The notes beneath the pieces were generated by a model, which ran no database searches, had not been told where the DNA came from, and saw only the letters and a program-made list of their open reading frames with translations. Of a stretch of 64,000 nucleotides of DNA, positions 49,239 to 59,974 are shown one piece after another. Source of the stretch: Stictocephala bisonia (taxonomy: Eukaryota > Arthropoda > Insecta > Hemiptera > Membracidae); assembly GCA_035578905.1 (NCBI GenBank), contig JAQJVL010000519.1, positions 552,438-616,437 on the forward strand, in the 5' to 3' direction. A program made the translations under genes and the position numbers. Position 1 is the stretch's first letter; the number at the start of each line of letters is the position of its first letter.

Positions 49239-49558
49239 CAGACTGCAATGGCATTCCCGAAGAAGTACGTCAGGAAGAAGACGAGAGCACACTGAGCATG
49301 TCCTAGCCCGGCCTGAGCGAGTAGCAGGTCCGGCGTTGTGGGGGCAGGGTAGCAGGCCACGGCCTCCCGTCCTAGAGCGGCGCGGAGTCCCCAGCCCGCG
49401 GCCACCAGGTTGTAGCAGAGAGCGAGGAAGGCGAGGGGTCGCCTCGGATAGGGCAAGCGTGCTGGGTCCCCAAGGAAGGTGATCAATGCTAGCAGGGAGC
49501 ACAGGAAAGACACGGGAGAGAGGACAGATATCCACGCCTCGGCGAGCTCCTTGTCATG
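49239..49558 (-). CDS. fz4: Frizzled-4-type receptor, exon 3 (TM1-TM3)
   Basis: A 320-bp exon, residues 190-296. It reads HDKELAEAWISVLSPVSFLC (start of TM1), a SLLALITFLG block, a first intracellular loop with RLPYPRRPLAFLALCYN (TM2), a loop with C258, and C279-x-LVFFLTYFFGNAIAVW (TM3). YP.RP..FL..CY and the YFFG..I.(V/W)W pattern are Frizzled landmarks. The acceptor is TCCACACAG at 49559 (phase 0) and the donor TG|GTGAGT at 49238 (phase 2). It is GC-rich compared with the surrounding introns. Confidence 0.94.
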
Positions 49559-50126
49559 CTGTGTGGACATTCACATAATGTTGAATGTACTACATATACT
49601 GCTAAAATACACAGAGAAAAAATAAATAGAAACACAGGCTTTCTTTTGGTCGCAGCAGAAGAATCAGTGGCAGTTAGAACTGGAACTAAATATTTGACAC
49701 TCAAAGTACCTAACTAAATACTCATTGGATGCGACTTCTGTTTTTCTTCTCTGTGTATAATATTAGCATCAATATAAATTATTGCTCGTTCAAATCTTAG
49801 TTCTAATTAGATTCATAAAAAAGCAAAAGACAAAGACAACCTACCTTTGTCTTCATGTACTGTTTTCACATGGTTTTATGTTTCATCATGCTATGTTATT
49901 CAATTGTTTTGAAAATAAAATTGATTGTCTTAATAGTCATAAGTTAAATGATATTTGATACTAATGAGTACTAGAAACAATTCATTGGCCATTAAATTGA
50001 TAGTAAAGCTACCCTAGCTTAATACATATATGTATTAATGTCTTGGATTTATCATAAATCATAGACATGCCATTGACTAATATAATAATATCATTAATCA
50101 TAAAAACAAATCAACAACAACAATAC
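49559..50126 (-). other. fz4 intron 2 (568 bp)
   Basis: GT-AG intron between phase-0 exons (CAG|GTATTG ... CACACAG|CAT). AT-rich, nothing recognised. Confidence 0.9.
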
Positions 50127-50412
50127 CTGAGTGAAGAGGACATCGGCGTGACAGAGCTGTAAGCAGTCAGTCTGCGCGGGATGGTAGAGAGCAGGTCGCG
50201 CGAACTGAGCACAAGGCGAGCTGGCCGGGGGTGTTGCCGGTCGGGCGACGGCAACAGGCACCCCCAAGGAAACCTCCCCTGGACCCTCCATACACATGTG
50301 TCGGTAGTCGTTGGTCAAAGGGAACTTGGCGCAGTCCAGCGCCGCTGGCCAGGGGAAGCCAAACCCCTGCAACACAGGGTAGCACCGTGCCCGCACAGAC
50401 TCGCACAGACCT
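50127..50412 (-). CDS. fz4: Frizzled-4-type receptor, exon 2 (second half of CRD, linker)
   Basis: A 286-bp exon, residues 94-189. It reads GLCESVRARCYPVLQGFGFP, then WPAALDCAKFPLTNDYRHMC and MEGPGE: the last four cysteines (C97, C104, C121, C134) of the ten-cysteine Frizzled domain that binds the lipid and tip of Wnt. GFGFPWP and HMCMEGPG are typical of the FZD4 type. After it comes a Pro/Ala-rich linker and three more cysteines (QTDCLQLC near the end) as in other Frizzleds. The acceptor is TTTCCAG at 50413 and the donor CAG|GTATTG at 50126. Confidence 0.95.
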
Positions 50413-50739
50413 CTGGAAACAGTACCAGCCAAACATTTACATTGAAAAACATTTTTGTTGGCTTGGGGATTTTGTTAAACTTCCTGTAAACATCCAAAAG
50501 TTTTAAAAAATATTGCAGGAAGTCCACGTTTTTGGTCCAAAACAGTACAATAGTATTCCAATAGCTATTAGGGCCTACAATTAAAATGATACATAAATAA
50601 AAAAATCGTTCATTTAACAACTAGCTATTTACATTGAAAGATGTAATTTATTTATAAATACAATAGGGAAAATCCTATAATATTAAACACAGTACACATA
50701 TCTAATAAGACAAAATAATTAATTAATAAATAGGAAATA

Positions 50740-51511
50740 CTAGGGGAAACACCTGCACGCTTCGCGTGCCAACCCCGTCTCTTCACTGCGCTCTTGAAAC
50801 CTCGGCCTTGGCCTCGGTAATACCGTTCGGTAGTCAGTTTTACCCAATATGCTCATGACACCCCGGCCTTGGCCTGTGGCTTTTGACTAAAAATATTATT
50901 AGGTAAACTGTATCTGTAAACTTGTAATATTAAATTTATTCACAGTATCTCACTCACAGTACTTCAGTTGTTACCACTTATTAGTAAAAACACCCAATGA
51001 CATTACTTAGCCTATTTCAGACGTATTTATTTAATTTGTTTTTGTTTAACTGGTTAATTTTAATTAAATATATACAATAACTGTATTAGATTACCATTGA
51101 AACCTTCAAGTCCAGTAGAGCGGAGCTCTACAATCAAATGTGAATACAACCATGCTTACAACCTTCCCTGGTTTAAAATAATGAAAGCTCTCACCTCCTC
51201 ATTATTACAAACACCATTGTTTACATTTAAACAGCTGTTAAAACTTTTTGGAAATCATTATTTATATTTGAACACACGTTAATTTTCGATTCATTTAAAT
51301 CTTTCTCCATATTATTCTTAAGGTAGAAAAAAGTACTTTGAGGGCTTACCATACCCCTCAGTGAAAATATTTAAGAATTAAAACCATATTGCACAACTAC
51401 GAACAAAGGAATATTTTTTGACATCCCAGCCGTTTAAATGGGCCGAGAAATAAGGGAGGAGTTGCGATGACAAAAAACTGCTTCCCGTATTAACTTATAT
51501 ACAAGAAAGGA
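50740..51511 (-). mobile_element. Non-autonomous Helitron, copy 1
   Basis: On the minus strand it begins TCCTTTCTTGTATATAAG after an A (51512) and ends CTAG before a T. A hairpin GCACGC-GAA-GCGTGC lies shortly before the end (about 50755-50769). Over its length it matches copy 2 (54208-55337) except for the minisatellite inserted there. No coding region. Located in fz4 intron 1, sense orientation. Confidence 0.8.
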
Positions 51512-51818
51512 TAGTTGTATAGATAGGTTTAAGGTTTTTATAGAGTTCCATAGAGAATTATACGTTAATAGGCGTATATTGTTTAGCTGATAACATACTA
51601 TATTGGTTATGTATATAACTAAAATCTGCAAACTGATAATGCTGAGGCATTCTGCAGTGAGGTGCCAAATATCAGTCTATCTATTCATTTGTAAGCAGTC
51701 AAATGAGCAAATTTATTCAAATCAAATCTATTCATTTTTTAGTCAAGTAATTTTGTTACGAAAGTGATTAATACTGCAATATTTTCCACTATACAATTAT
51801 GTGAAAATTAAATCTGAA

Positions 51819-52510
51819 CTAGAGACCCCTTAGTCCACCACGCCAGTCACGACGCTCGTTTCAACCTCAGCCGTCGGCCACGCTCGTAACACCTTGGCCT
51901 TCGGCCTCGGTATGAGATTACGTCAACATTAGTAGGTCAACTGTACTATTGGACTTTAAAGAAATAAAACAATTTATTTAATATTGTTTTTGTTTATTTC
52001 CTGTTTTTTAAAATTTGATTTACTATCATTGTTGTTCTTATGAAATGTAAGAGATCTTTTAAAAGCTATTTATAATGGAATTTCGAAGAAAGTCCTTTCT
52101 TAGTGTAGTAGATTCTACGATAAAAAATCTGAAGTCCCTAAAAATTTCGTCAATCAAAAGCAACAACAACAAATATTTATCAGCTGTTTATATTATGTAA
52201 ATAATCAGACGGTTTTAATCAACACTAAAAATACACAATGTTTACACCAGTAAGCATTATAGATACATAAACAGCTGTTATATCAATATAGAAAATCATT
52301 TGACTGTGGGGTGGAACCCAGGGAATTTCTTACATTTTTCTACCCTTTACTCGCAGCTCTTGCTCTTAAGATTTGAAATAAATCCAGCCTTATTTTATAT
52401 TATTTTTCGTTGTGGTTATTTCCATAGATAAGAACAATAGTTTGTATATTTTACCCTTGTATTTTAATTTAGATTTTGGAATATGGATTATAAAAAAAAC
52501 GATTCATTCG
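51819..52510 (-). mobile_element. Degraded Helitron-like copy
   Basis: On the minus strand a GAGGCCGAAGGCCAAGGTGT-like block is followed by a CTAG at 51819-51822, as in the clear copies, but the hairpin is mutated. AACAGCTGTT and CAATGTTTACA internal words recur around 52190-52280. The 5' limit is uncertain. Confidence 0.45.
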
Positions 52511-52669
52511 CTTTTCTAATAAAAAAAACCAATAAATAAATTATCCATCTGGGATTTAAAAGGCACACTGCGTGTTCCTCACGTCACGAATTAAAAAAAA
52601 GTATATTAAATTAGCGTTCCAGCTAAATATTGTCTATTTATTAGCCTAATGTTTTGAATTTTATTGCTT

Positions 52670-53299
52670 TCTATATATTAAATGCATCTGATTTACGAGA
52701 TGTTTTGATTATATCCCGTATATTAAATCAATCGGGTCATTTAATTCACTCACTTTCTGAACTTATTACTTGACCGATTTTGATGATTGTTTTTATTCAA
52801 AAGATAATTTTGATTTATAAGTCGTAACGGAGCTAAATTTTTTAAATTCCCATATGTGTTTCTAAATGCCCTATGTTTTAAAGTTGCAATGTTCTTCTTA
52901 TGGAGATTAATTTTAATTGACCAGCTGGCGGCATACACAATTGTTAAATGGTTCAAATAATTTGTTAAGTTAAACATAGAGAGCAGCAGTAAAATATCAA
53001 GTTAATTATAAAAGAGCGAATACATGTCTGTATGTTATCATTAGCTGTTAAATGAAATGAAATCATTTGAAATAGACTTAGTAATAAAATTGGTTGTTTA
53101 TAACTATTATTATACTATAAATAGAGTGCAAATCAACTGCAGTGAGTGAGCTACTGTAAATGAATTTAAATAATATGATTTTACTTAATACAGTTTAATT
53201 ACTAATATTTGAAGTCAAAAGTTACATGCCAAGGCCGAGGTGTCACGAGCGCAGAGAGTGACGGGGTTGGCATGCGAATCGTGCAGGGGTGTCCCCTAG
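52670..53299 (+). mobile_element. Helitron-like copy in the opposite orientation
   Basis: Starts TCTATATATTAAATGC and has TCACTCACTTTCT nearby, as in the 18.2-kb Helitron. It ends with AAGGCCGAGGTGTCACGAGC, GGCATGCGAATCGTGC (a damaged hairpin) and CCCCTAG at 53299 followed by T. The 5' base before TC is T rather than A, so the left end is less certain. A 75-codon minus-strand frame inside is not recognised. Confidence 0.6.
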
Positions 53300-53655
53300 T
53301 GTTCAATTAAATATGCCAGAGCATCTAAGGAAGGCATATATTTAAGAAAAATAATGCAACATTCAAACTACAGTAGTATTCATACTTGTACGTCTTCTTG
53401 AAATAAAATTTACAAACGTTTGGAAAAGTACGTTCGGAATATTGATATGGTATTTTCCCCCAAACTATTTGTTTAGAAGACAATTTTTTTATCTTCCCAG
53501 CAGTGTAAGCTTCATATAGTCTAATAAGGATCATGATCGTACATCGTATAAAAATGATTTTTAACTGAAGTTTAGACTAAAAGTCAGTAAACCATTATGG
53601 AAGTCCCCCCGATCCAAAGGTCTTCTTTTAAAAATTGTTATTTTCCTGTGCATAC

Positions 53656-53936
53656 CTGCATGGTCCAATTGGGGCTGCCACCTTTTCGTTGCACATGGGC
53701 ACGTAAACAGAGCACAGGAAGAAGGCTAGCTGTGCGGAACATCCATACTGCACCAGAGGCGAGAAGGTCTGGAGTGTGAAGTCGGCATCAGCCTGGGTTT
53801 CGTGGCCCACCAGGTTGGGTGTGCTGGTGTGGTTGTAGCCGGTGGACCGGCACAGTTCGACGGCTATGGGCTGGCACGAGGTTGCCGACGAGAGAGCGGG
53901 CTCCGCCAGGGCCACCCATAGCCACGGCACCCGCAT
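53656..53936 (-). CDS. fz4: Frizzled-4-type receptor, exon 1 (signal peptide, first half of CRD)
   Basis: Frizzled-4 is a seven-pass surface receptor for Wnt ligands. The chosen start is the ATG at 53936: [20 protein letters not shown] is a reasonable signal peptide immediately before C21. The frame stays open upstream to another ATG at 54044, but that would bury the signal peptide 36 residues deep. The exon has six CRD cysteines (C21, C29, C66, C75, C82, C93), an N-glycosylation site N35 in [13 protein letters not shown], and [17 protein letters not shown] and PIGPC, all close to the FZD4 type. The donor is AG|GTATGC. With the other exons the coding sequence is 1596 nt, 531 residues plus stop, as expected for FZD4. 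Identity as Fz4 rather than another Frizzled rests on the CRD and DADELTG loop. A Drosophila fz3-like attenuating receptor is the main alternative, given the altered cytoplasmic parts. Confidence 0.93.
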
Positions 53937-54207
53937 CACCGACTGGACACGGACAGGTTCTGGAGTCTGGACCCGCCGTGTGGGAGTCGCGACTGCCGCC
54001 GAAACTACACGAGAAGACACGATCTCCCAATAACGAGAATGCATGAGCCTTCGAGGTTTTTATCGTCTCTTACATATTAGCCTTTTGCCAATAATCACCA
54101 GGTTACGACCCCTAGGAGCCCACCTACTCTCCTTATGGACACGATTTCTGGGGTCAACTCAATGATTATCTTTTTTATGTTTACGATTCATTATTATTTC
54201 ATATTTA
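53937..54207 (-). other. Probable fz4 5' UTR and promoter region
   Basis: GC-rich to about 54040, then AT-rich. An open frame continues upstream of the chosen ATG. No TATA box or clear initiator is seen, and the Helitron at 54208 begins only about 270 bp from the start codon. Confidence 0.4.
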
Positions 54208-55337
54208 CTAGGGGACACCCCTGCACGCTTCGCATGTTACACTCGTTATTTGCTGTGCTTGACACACCTCAACCTTCGGCCTCGATAATGCCGGTTGGTG
54301 GTAAGTTTCATTCGCTCCGCTCGGCTTTTGGCCTCGGACTGTATCTTTTGCCTACAAATATTAGTGGGTAAGTGGTATCGCTTAAAATCATAATATTTAA
54401 TTTATTATGCTCATTTATTATATTATATTTATTTGTTATACAGTATTTAATTTACAGTATCTCACTAACATTACTTGCGTTGCCACCTGTTTATTGTTAT
54501 AAATACGCAATGGTATTTAGGCTATTTCAAACGTGTTCAATTCATTTGTGTTTGTTAAACTGCTGAAGATTAATTAAATAAGTAAAATAACTGCATTATA
54601 TTACCACAGTATAAAATATAATGTGATATTACCATTGAAACATTCAAGTCCAGAAGGGTAAAAAATCTCTACAATCGAATGTGAATAAAACCATGCTTAC
54701 AACCTTCTCTGGTTTGACATTATGAAACATCTAACCTTATCAATAATACAAACAACATTGTTTACAATACAATAATACAAACAACATTGTTTACAATACA
54801 ATAATACAAACAACATTGTTTACAATACAATAATACAAACAACATTGTTTACAATACAATAATACAAACAACATTGTTTACAATACAATAATACAAACAA
54901 CATTGTTTACAATACAATAATACAAACAACATTGTTTACAATACAATAATACAAACAACATTGTTTACAATACAATAATACAAACAACATTGTTTACAAT
55001 ACAATAATACAAACAACATTGTTTACAATACAATAATACAAACAACATTGTTTACAATTCCAACAGCTGTTAAACCTTTTTGGAAATCATTATTTATATT
55101 TTAAGAGCTGTTACTTTTCGTTTTGTTTAAATTTCTCTCTATGTTTTCTTATGGTCGAAAAACGAACTTTGAAGGCTTCCTACACCCTTCGGGATAAAAA
55201 TATTGAAGAGTTAAGACTTTATTGCACAACTTCGAACAGAGGCAAATTTGTTGACGGTTAGGTTCGTTTAAATTGGTCAAAGGATAAGGGAGGAGTTGCG
55301 TTGACAAAAAACGGCTTCATAAATTATATACAAAGGA
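54208..55337 (-). mobile_element. Non-autonomous Helitron, copy 2, with internal minisatellite
   Basis: The minus strand begins TCCTTTGTATATAATTTATG after an A (55338) and ends CTAG at 54208-54211 before a T. It matches copy 1 (50740-51511): for example TTCAAGTCCAGAAGGG vs TTCAAGTCCAGTAGAG and CCATGCTTACAACCTTC in both. Where copy 1 has one ATTACAAACACCATTGTTTA, this copy has eleven tandem versions (54741-55057). The insertion lies just upstream of fz4. Confidence 0.8.
54741..55057. repeat. 29-bp minisatellite, 11 copies, inside a Helitron
   Basis: Unit CAATAATACAAACAACATTG + TTTACAATA, repeated without visible differences apart from the last (ACAATTCC). Total about 317 bp. Confidence 0.97.
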
Positions 55338-56100
55338 TGATCATTTACCTGTTGTGTCATAACACTGATATTAAGAATTTGAATAATCAGATCTAAATAT
55401 TAGTCTGTAACTCTTAAATTGACTTTACATTTTGGGGAAATGCTGATTTTGTGTACTAAAAAAGAATGTTCAAATTATTCCACTTGAAATAGTCTTCAAA
55501 ATAATTTTTTTCTCATAAGAACAACGTTAAATAGTTGAACAATAATACAACAATCAATCAGTCAAGCTTCTCTATTAAATAATATAGTTACAGAGCTGTA
55601 AAATGCGTCATGTAATAAATCATAATATTTTATAATTTTTTAATAATAATAAATCATAATAATTTTTAAAACAAAATAAGTTTTATATTCTTGGATTGGC
55701 TTCAACAAACCCCTGAACACTGTAAAAGGATTCGGCTAATAAAAAGCTTTTAACTTTCTTAACAAAACAACTCATAATCTGTAAATAATATTGTATAGTA
55801 AATTACCATATAAATTACCATATACTATCGTACAATATATATTACAACATTTAAACCTGACAATTTATAACAATCTTATAACCTTCCGCACTAAAGTCAT
55901 ATTACACAGTGTTCATTCGAAATGACTGTAATTAAAGGACAAAGGTCTTGATGATTCAGCACTAGTTCTCTTGGGCAAAGAAACATTAAATAGCAGATCG
56001 GCCTCTCCTTTACAAACAGTTAAAAATAGTCAAATAATGCTCTAACTGTAACTAATAAAAACATTAGGAGCTGCATAAAGACAATCGATGCTCATTTATA
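55338..56100. other. Intergenic DNA upstream of fz4, nothing recognised
   Basis: AT-rich, no motif recognised. Confidence 0.4.
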
Positions 56101-56500
56101 CAGCGTGCAAAAAATATGGGAACGCTTTTGTAACGTTTTTATTTTACATAAATAATTTGATGATTTAATTTTTAAAAATAATTCTGTTCCATAAAGTATA
56201 GTTTTTAATCAGCATAATTTACTTGAAATTCTTAAATAGCGGATAAATAATATTCGTTTTTCTGTCCCTGACACAGAATTGAAATAATATTGTTCAAATT
56301 AGTTAGGCCTACTTTGACATTCAAATAACCACTACTCTTGAAAGGATAAACCTTTCGAGGTCCGGTTTGCGCCAATAATTTCACTTGGATAGACATTTCA
56401 TTTGATACCAATGTCGTTAAGCGCGTCAAGAAGTATTATTTGTAACCATGATGATGTAGGCCTACAAGATTTCACTTTTACAAGTGAAGTCATACAAAAG
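56101..56500 (-). mobile_element. MITE, truncated copy
   Basis: Reverse-complement relative of 58865-59316: shared blocks include CTTTTGTATGACTTCACTTG, GCAAACCGGAC, AAAGGTTTATCCTTTC and ACTATACTTTATGGAAC on the minus strand. It keeps the terminal repeat at 56101 (GTGCAAAAAATATGGGAACG) but lacks the other terminus, so it is truncated. Confidence 0.75.
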
Positions 56501-56965
56501 TAGATGTGTTATCATTGATAAAAGCAAAGGAGGCCGTTTCTTTCCGCCAAAAACATGAGTTTATATTTCAAAGATTCTGTTCGTAATATTAATCATATCG
56601 TAATACTTGGAGTATAATTTGAAAAGTTAAGACCTAGTGGACTATAAAGTTAGGTTTTTCTAAATAATTGAGCATTTTTTAATACTTTTTTCATGGTTAA
56701 ATATGTGAAACGTAAAATGTCATTCTGACGATGGGTGGATTTTCAGTTTGGTAAACGGCCACCTTAAGAAATAAATATCAAGATAAACTTTTTTAGTTCA
56801 TCTAATATAAACGAAAGTCTAGTGTGTATACAAAAAATTGTCAGTAAATATTATGTATTATCAACCGAAAAACAATGATATTGATTAACGATAATGACAC
56901 TCTTATCCCACTCAAGTAATACTTTATAATTTCATTCTTAGCTATACAAGAAACGTCGATATTTA
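56501..56965. other. Intergenic DNA, nothing recognised
   Basis: AT-rich, no motif recognised. Confidence 0.4.
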
Positions 56966-57640
56966 AACCACTTCGACGTAGCCTGCACTCACGACAGGCT
57001 AGGATGTCAACTGAGTACTTCCACTTGATATTTCCGAGTAGGAATGCACTACAAGAGAACGACGGCTGTTCGTGAGAGGCAACCTCAGTTTTACGAGATA
57101 ACGATGAACGGACTAGCCAGCGGACTATAAATAAACCACTTTGACGTAGCCTGTACTCACGACAGGCTAGGAAGTCAACTGAGAACTTCCACTTGATATT
57201 TCCGAGTAGGAATGCACTACAAGAGAACGGCGGCTGTTCGTGTGAGGCAACTTCAGTTTTACGAGATAACGATGAACGGCCCAGCCAGCGGACTATAAAT
57301 AAACCACTTCGACGTAGCCTGCACTCACGACAGGCTAGGATGTCAACTGAGTACTTCCACTTGGTATTTCCGAGTAGGAATGCACTACAAGAGAACGACG
57401 GCTGTTCGTGAGACGCAACCTCAGTTTTACGAGATAACGATGAACGGACTAGCCAGCGGACTATAAATAAACCACTTCGACGTAGCCTGCACTCACGACA
57501 GGCTAGGAAGTCAACTGAGAACTTCCACTTGGTATTTCCGAGTAGGAATGCACTACAAGAGAACGGCGGCTGTTCGTGTGAGGCAACTTCAGTTTTACGA
57601 GATAACGATGAACGGCCCAGCCAGCGGACTATAAATAAAC
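56966..57640. repeat. 168-bp satellite, 4 copies in ABAB order
   Basis: AACCACTTCGACGTAGCCTG starts units at 56966, 57134, 57302 and 57470, exactly 168 bp apart. The fourth ends at 57637 and a fifth breaks off. Units 1 and 3 share ATGTCAACTGAGTAC, ACGACGGCTGTTCG and GAACGGACTAGCC. Units 2 and 4 share AAGTCAACTGAGAAC, ACGGCGGCTGTTCGTGTG and GAACGGCCCAGCC. The repeat is thus a two-unit (336-bp) higher-order repeat present twice. Because 168 is divisible by 3, a 293-residue minus-strand frame of 56-residue repeats exists. It has no recognised domain, and I treat it as a by-product. Confidence 0.95.
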
Positions 57641-58300
57641 AACTTCGACACTCCCATCGTCTTATGAATAATACACCGTCTAATTGGAAGCTTGGACTGT
57701 GTCCAGATAAATCAACAATCAACCAGCTGGTAATTGGCCCGTTTAATTTACGTGTGTTTTTATGGCCTTGTCAAGATTGGTTTATGTGATAGGCCGACAT
57801 GTTTACTCAGCACGTACACAAGACAATATACAATAGCCATTGTTGTGTCAGCTACATCGCTGCTGGTTAACGGAATTGCATATTTTATCCATTGAGCGCG
57901 TTTTCGACATCTGAACTTATGCTGTAAATAGATTTGCCGCCCTGTCCAACCAAATGAAAACATGCTTGGTTGGATTCATAATGTTAAACAGAGTGTTTAT
58001 TCTTCATGGATAGGCTTCCACGGTCGTCACTATCACTAAACAATTCTAGGTCTTCGGGGTTGGACCGCGTCATTGGGCTATGTACAAACATTGCCGACGT
58101 TTCGGCCACATTTTAGTAAGGCGCGCCATCTACGACGCTGATTTACAGTTTTAAAAGTTATTATGTAGGTCCTGTTGTATACAGCTTAATTCACTTTTCT
58201 TACCCCAATTTGGGCAAGTTAAACTTTGTAAATGCATACTTGGCGTAAGATGTGATTTTTTTAGGGTAGGCAAGTGACTCTTCATATCCAGTGGTGGGAT
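57641..58300. other. Intergenic DNA, nothing firmly recognised
   Basis: Contains CGACGTTTCGGCCACATTTTAG near 58095, a motif reminiscent of retroelement edges, also seen in variant form at 35.66 and 41.2 kb. No gene. Confidence 0.4.
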
Positions 58301-58346
58301 GGTTCACTACATTAGTGAACCCTTAAACTACATTAGTTTAAGGGTT
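58301..58346. repeat. Twin hairpins with identical loop
   Basis: GGTTCACT-ACATT-AGTGAACC (58301-58321) and AACCCTTAAACT-ACATT-AGTTTAAGGGTT (58318-58346) are both perfect inverted repeats around the same five-base loop. They overlap by four bases. Confidence 0.9.
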
Positions 58347-58864
58347 ATGTCTAGCAGAGATAACAACACAAACGATACTAAAAAAGGCTGATCCAGCACA
58401 AAATGGCAGATGTTCAAAGATTATACCTGGCTGTACAGAAAGACATTTTATTAGTGGTCACAATTTAACTGAACTAATCAATCAAAGAAAAAATGTTGCT
58501 ATAAACAGAACCATTAATTAAGCATGTCATACCAAAGTACATTATGAAGTTAGTTATGAACAAGGGTTAACAATTCGAATGTTTACTCTAAAACATGTCT
58601 AACAATGTTTTAGAGACCTATGATTTTAATACTTTTGTCGAACCCTTCGTGGACCATGTGATGAGTCACTGACTAGCCCAAAAAATATCTTAGGTCCAGA
58701 GTGCATTTACAAAGTACAACTCCATGAAATATGAGCCAAGAAAATAATATCAAGCCGTCTACAACAAGACCTATATTGTAACTTTTGAAAACTGTAAAAC
58801 AATGTAATTTTTAAAGGGCGGCTCTTATGGGGTCGGATTTGTGGCACTGTAATCTTCTTTAATA
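58347..58864. other. Intergenic DNA, nothing recognised
   Basis: AT-rich, no motif recognised. Confidence 0.4.
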
Positions 58865-59316
58865 TAGGGTGGAAAAAATATGAAAACGCTTTCAGAACTT
58901 TTGTATGACTTCACTTGTAAAAGTGAAATGTTGTACATGATCATGGTTACAAATAACATACTTTTTGACACCATTAGCGATATTTAATCTTTTCAGGGGG
59001 ATGACCCACGAGAAGTAGAACGAAAATCTTCAACGTAAGCCTACAAGTAGGTTGAGTTTGGTATCAAATTCAAGAGAAATTCATTTCCGCAAACCGGACT
59101 TATAAAGGTTTATCCTTTCCAGAGAAGCGGTTATTTGAATTTGAAGGCAGCTAATTTGAACAATACTATTTCTCCCCTATTTAACGGTTTTAAGTATATT
59201 ATTCTGATCAAAAATTATACTTTATGGAACGCAAATATAAAAAAATAAACTATCAAATTATCTATGGTAAAAATTAATGTTGTGAAAGCGTTTCCATATT
59301 TTTTCCACCCTGCATA
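58865..59316 (+). mobile_element. MITE of Tc1/mariner type, full copy
   Basis: Ends: TAGGGTGGAAAAAATATG...AACGCTTTC at the left and GAAAGCGTTTCCATATTTTT then TCCACCCT at the right, nearly perfect complements over about 29 bp. TA lies near both ends. About 450 bp, non-coding. The second copy is at 56101-56500 in the opposite orientation. Confidence 0.8.
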
Positions 59317-59974
59317 GACCTTTAATTTGATGCACTGCTCTCATTTTCTTTGGACTCCTTTGAAAACAGTCTTTCAGAAATATTAATTTTATAATTAAAC
59401 TTAGTATAATTGAAATCTATTTCTCAAGATTGGTGCAGGCATGTTAGATGATCACTCTGAAAGCGTAACAAACTAATGCATTGCAAAAATAGGCGGCAAC
59501 CCCTTTGTTGTATCAGTACATACTGTACCTCAAATTGTTGTCTGTGTGTGATGTTTATTTTCATTTCCATTTCAAATTCAACTCCATGACATGGTAACAG
59601 TGCTTTCAATAGCCCAACTAGCCGAGCTTGTTCACCACACATTGAAATATACATTCTATCAAGTGATTCAAAATCATAGCCATATGAAAACCTAAATTGT
59701 AAATTTGTATCTTGTTTATTTTATAAATTTGTATCCACTATATTTATAAACCATATGAGGAGGTCAGCCAACTCTTTACATATTGCTACAGATTCCGTTC
59801 TGCTCACTTTCAACTTCCTCAGATTTAACAAAATGAGAGCATGAACCGCAAAAAATCTCGTAGGTTTAATCAGCTGATGCTCCCTGAGTGAACATCAGTA
59901 TTTATTTTTTTCAGCAATCAGCAGTATTTATTATTCTTTTTGCAGCCTTCTTATTCTCCTTTCTATTATCAAGA
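59317..59974. other. Intergenic DNA, nothing recognised
   Basis: AT-rich, no motif recognised. Confidence 0.4.

Larger units (their letters stand above)
50413..53655 (-). other. fz4 intron 1 (3.2 kb)
   Basis: GT-AG intron splitting an arginine codon (AG|A) inside the CRD; the donor is GTATGC. Most of it consists of Helitron-related copies (50740-51511, 51819-52510, 52670-53299). Confidence 0.9.

Noticed and set aside
53937..54044. Upstream ATG at 54044 as the fz4 start
   Set aside because: It would place the signal peptide 36 residues inside the protein, with an arginine-rich unlike-secreted N-terminus. The ATG at 53936 fits better, although the 5' end of the mRNA is unknown.
56841..57722. 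293-residue minus-strand open frame of 56-residue repeats
   Set aside because: It exists because the 168-bp satellite is a multiple of three without stops in that frame. There is no signal peptide, domain or conserved flank, and it runs into unrelated sequence at both ends.
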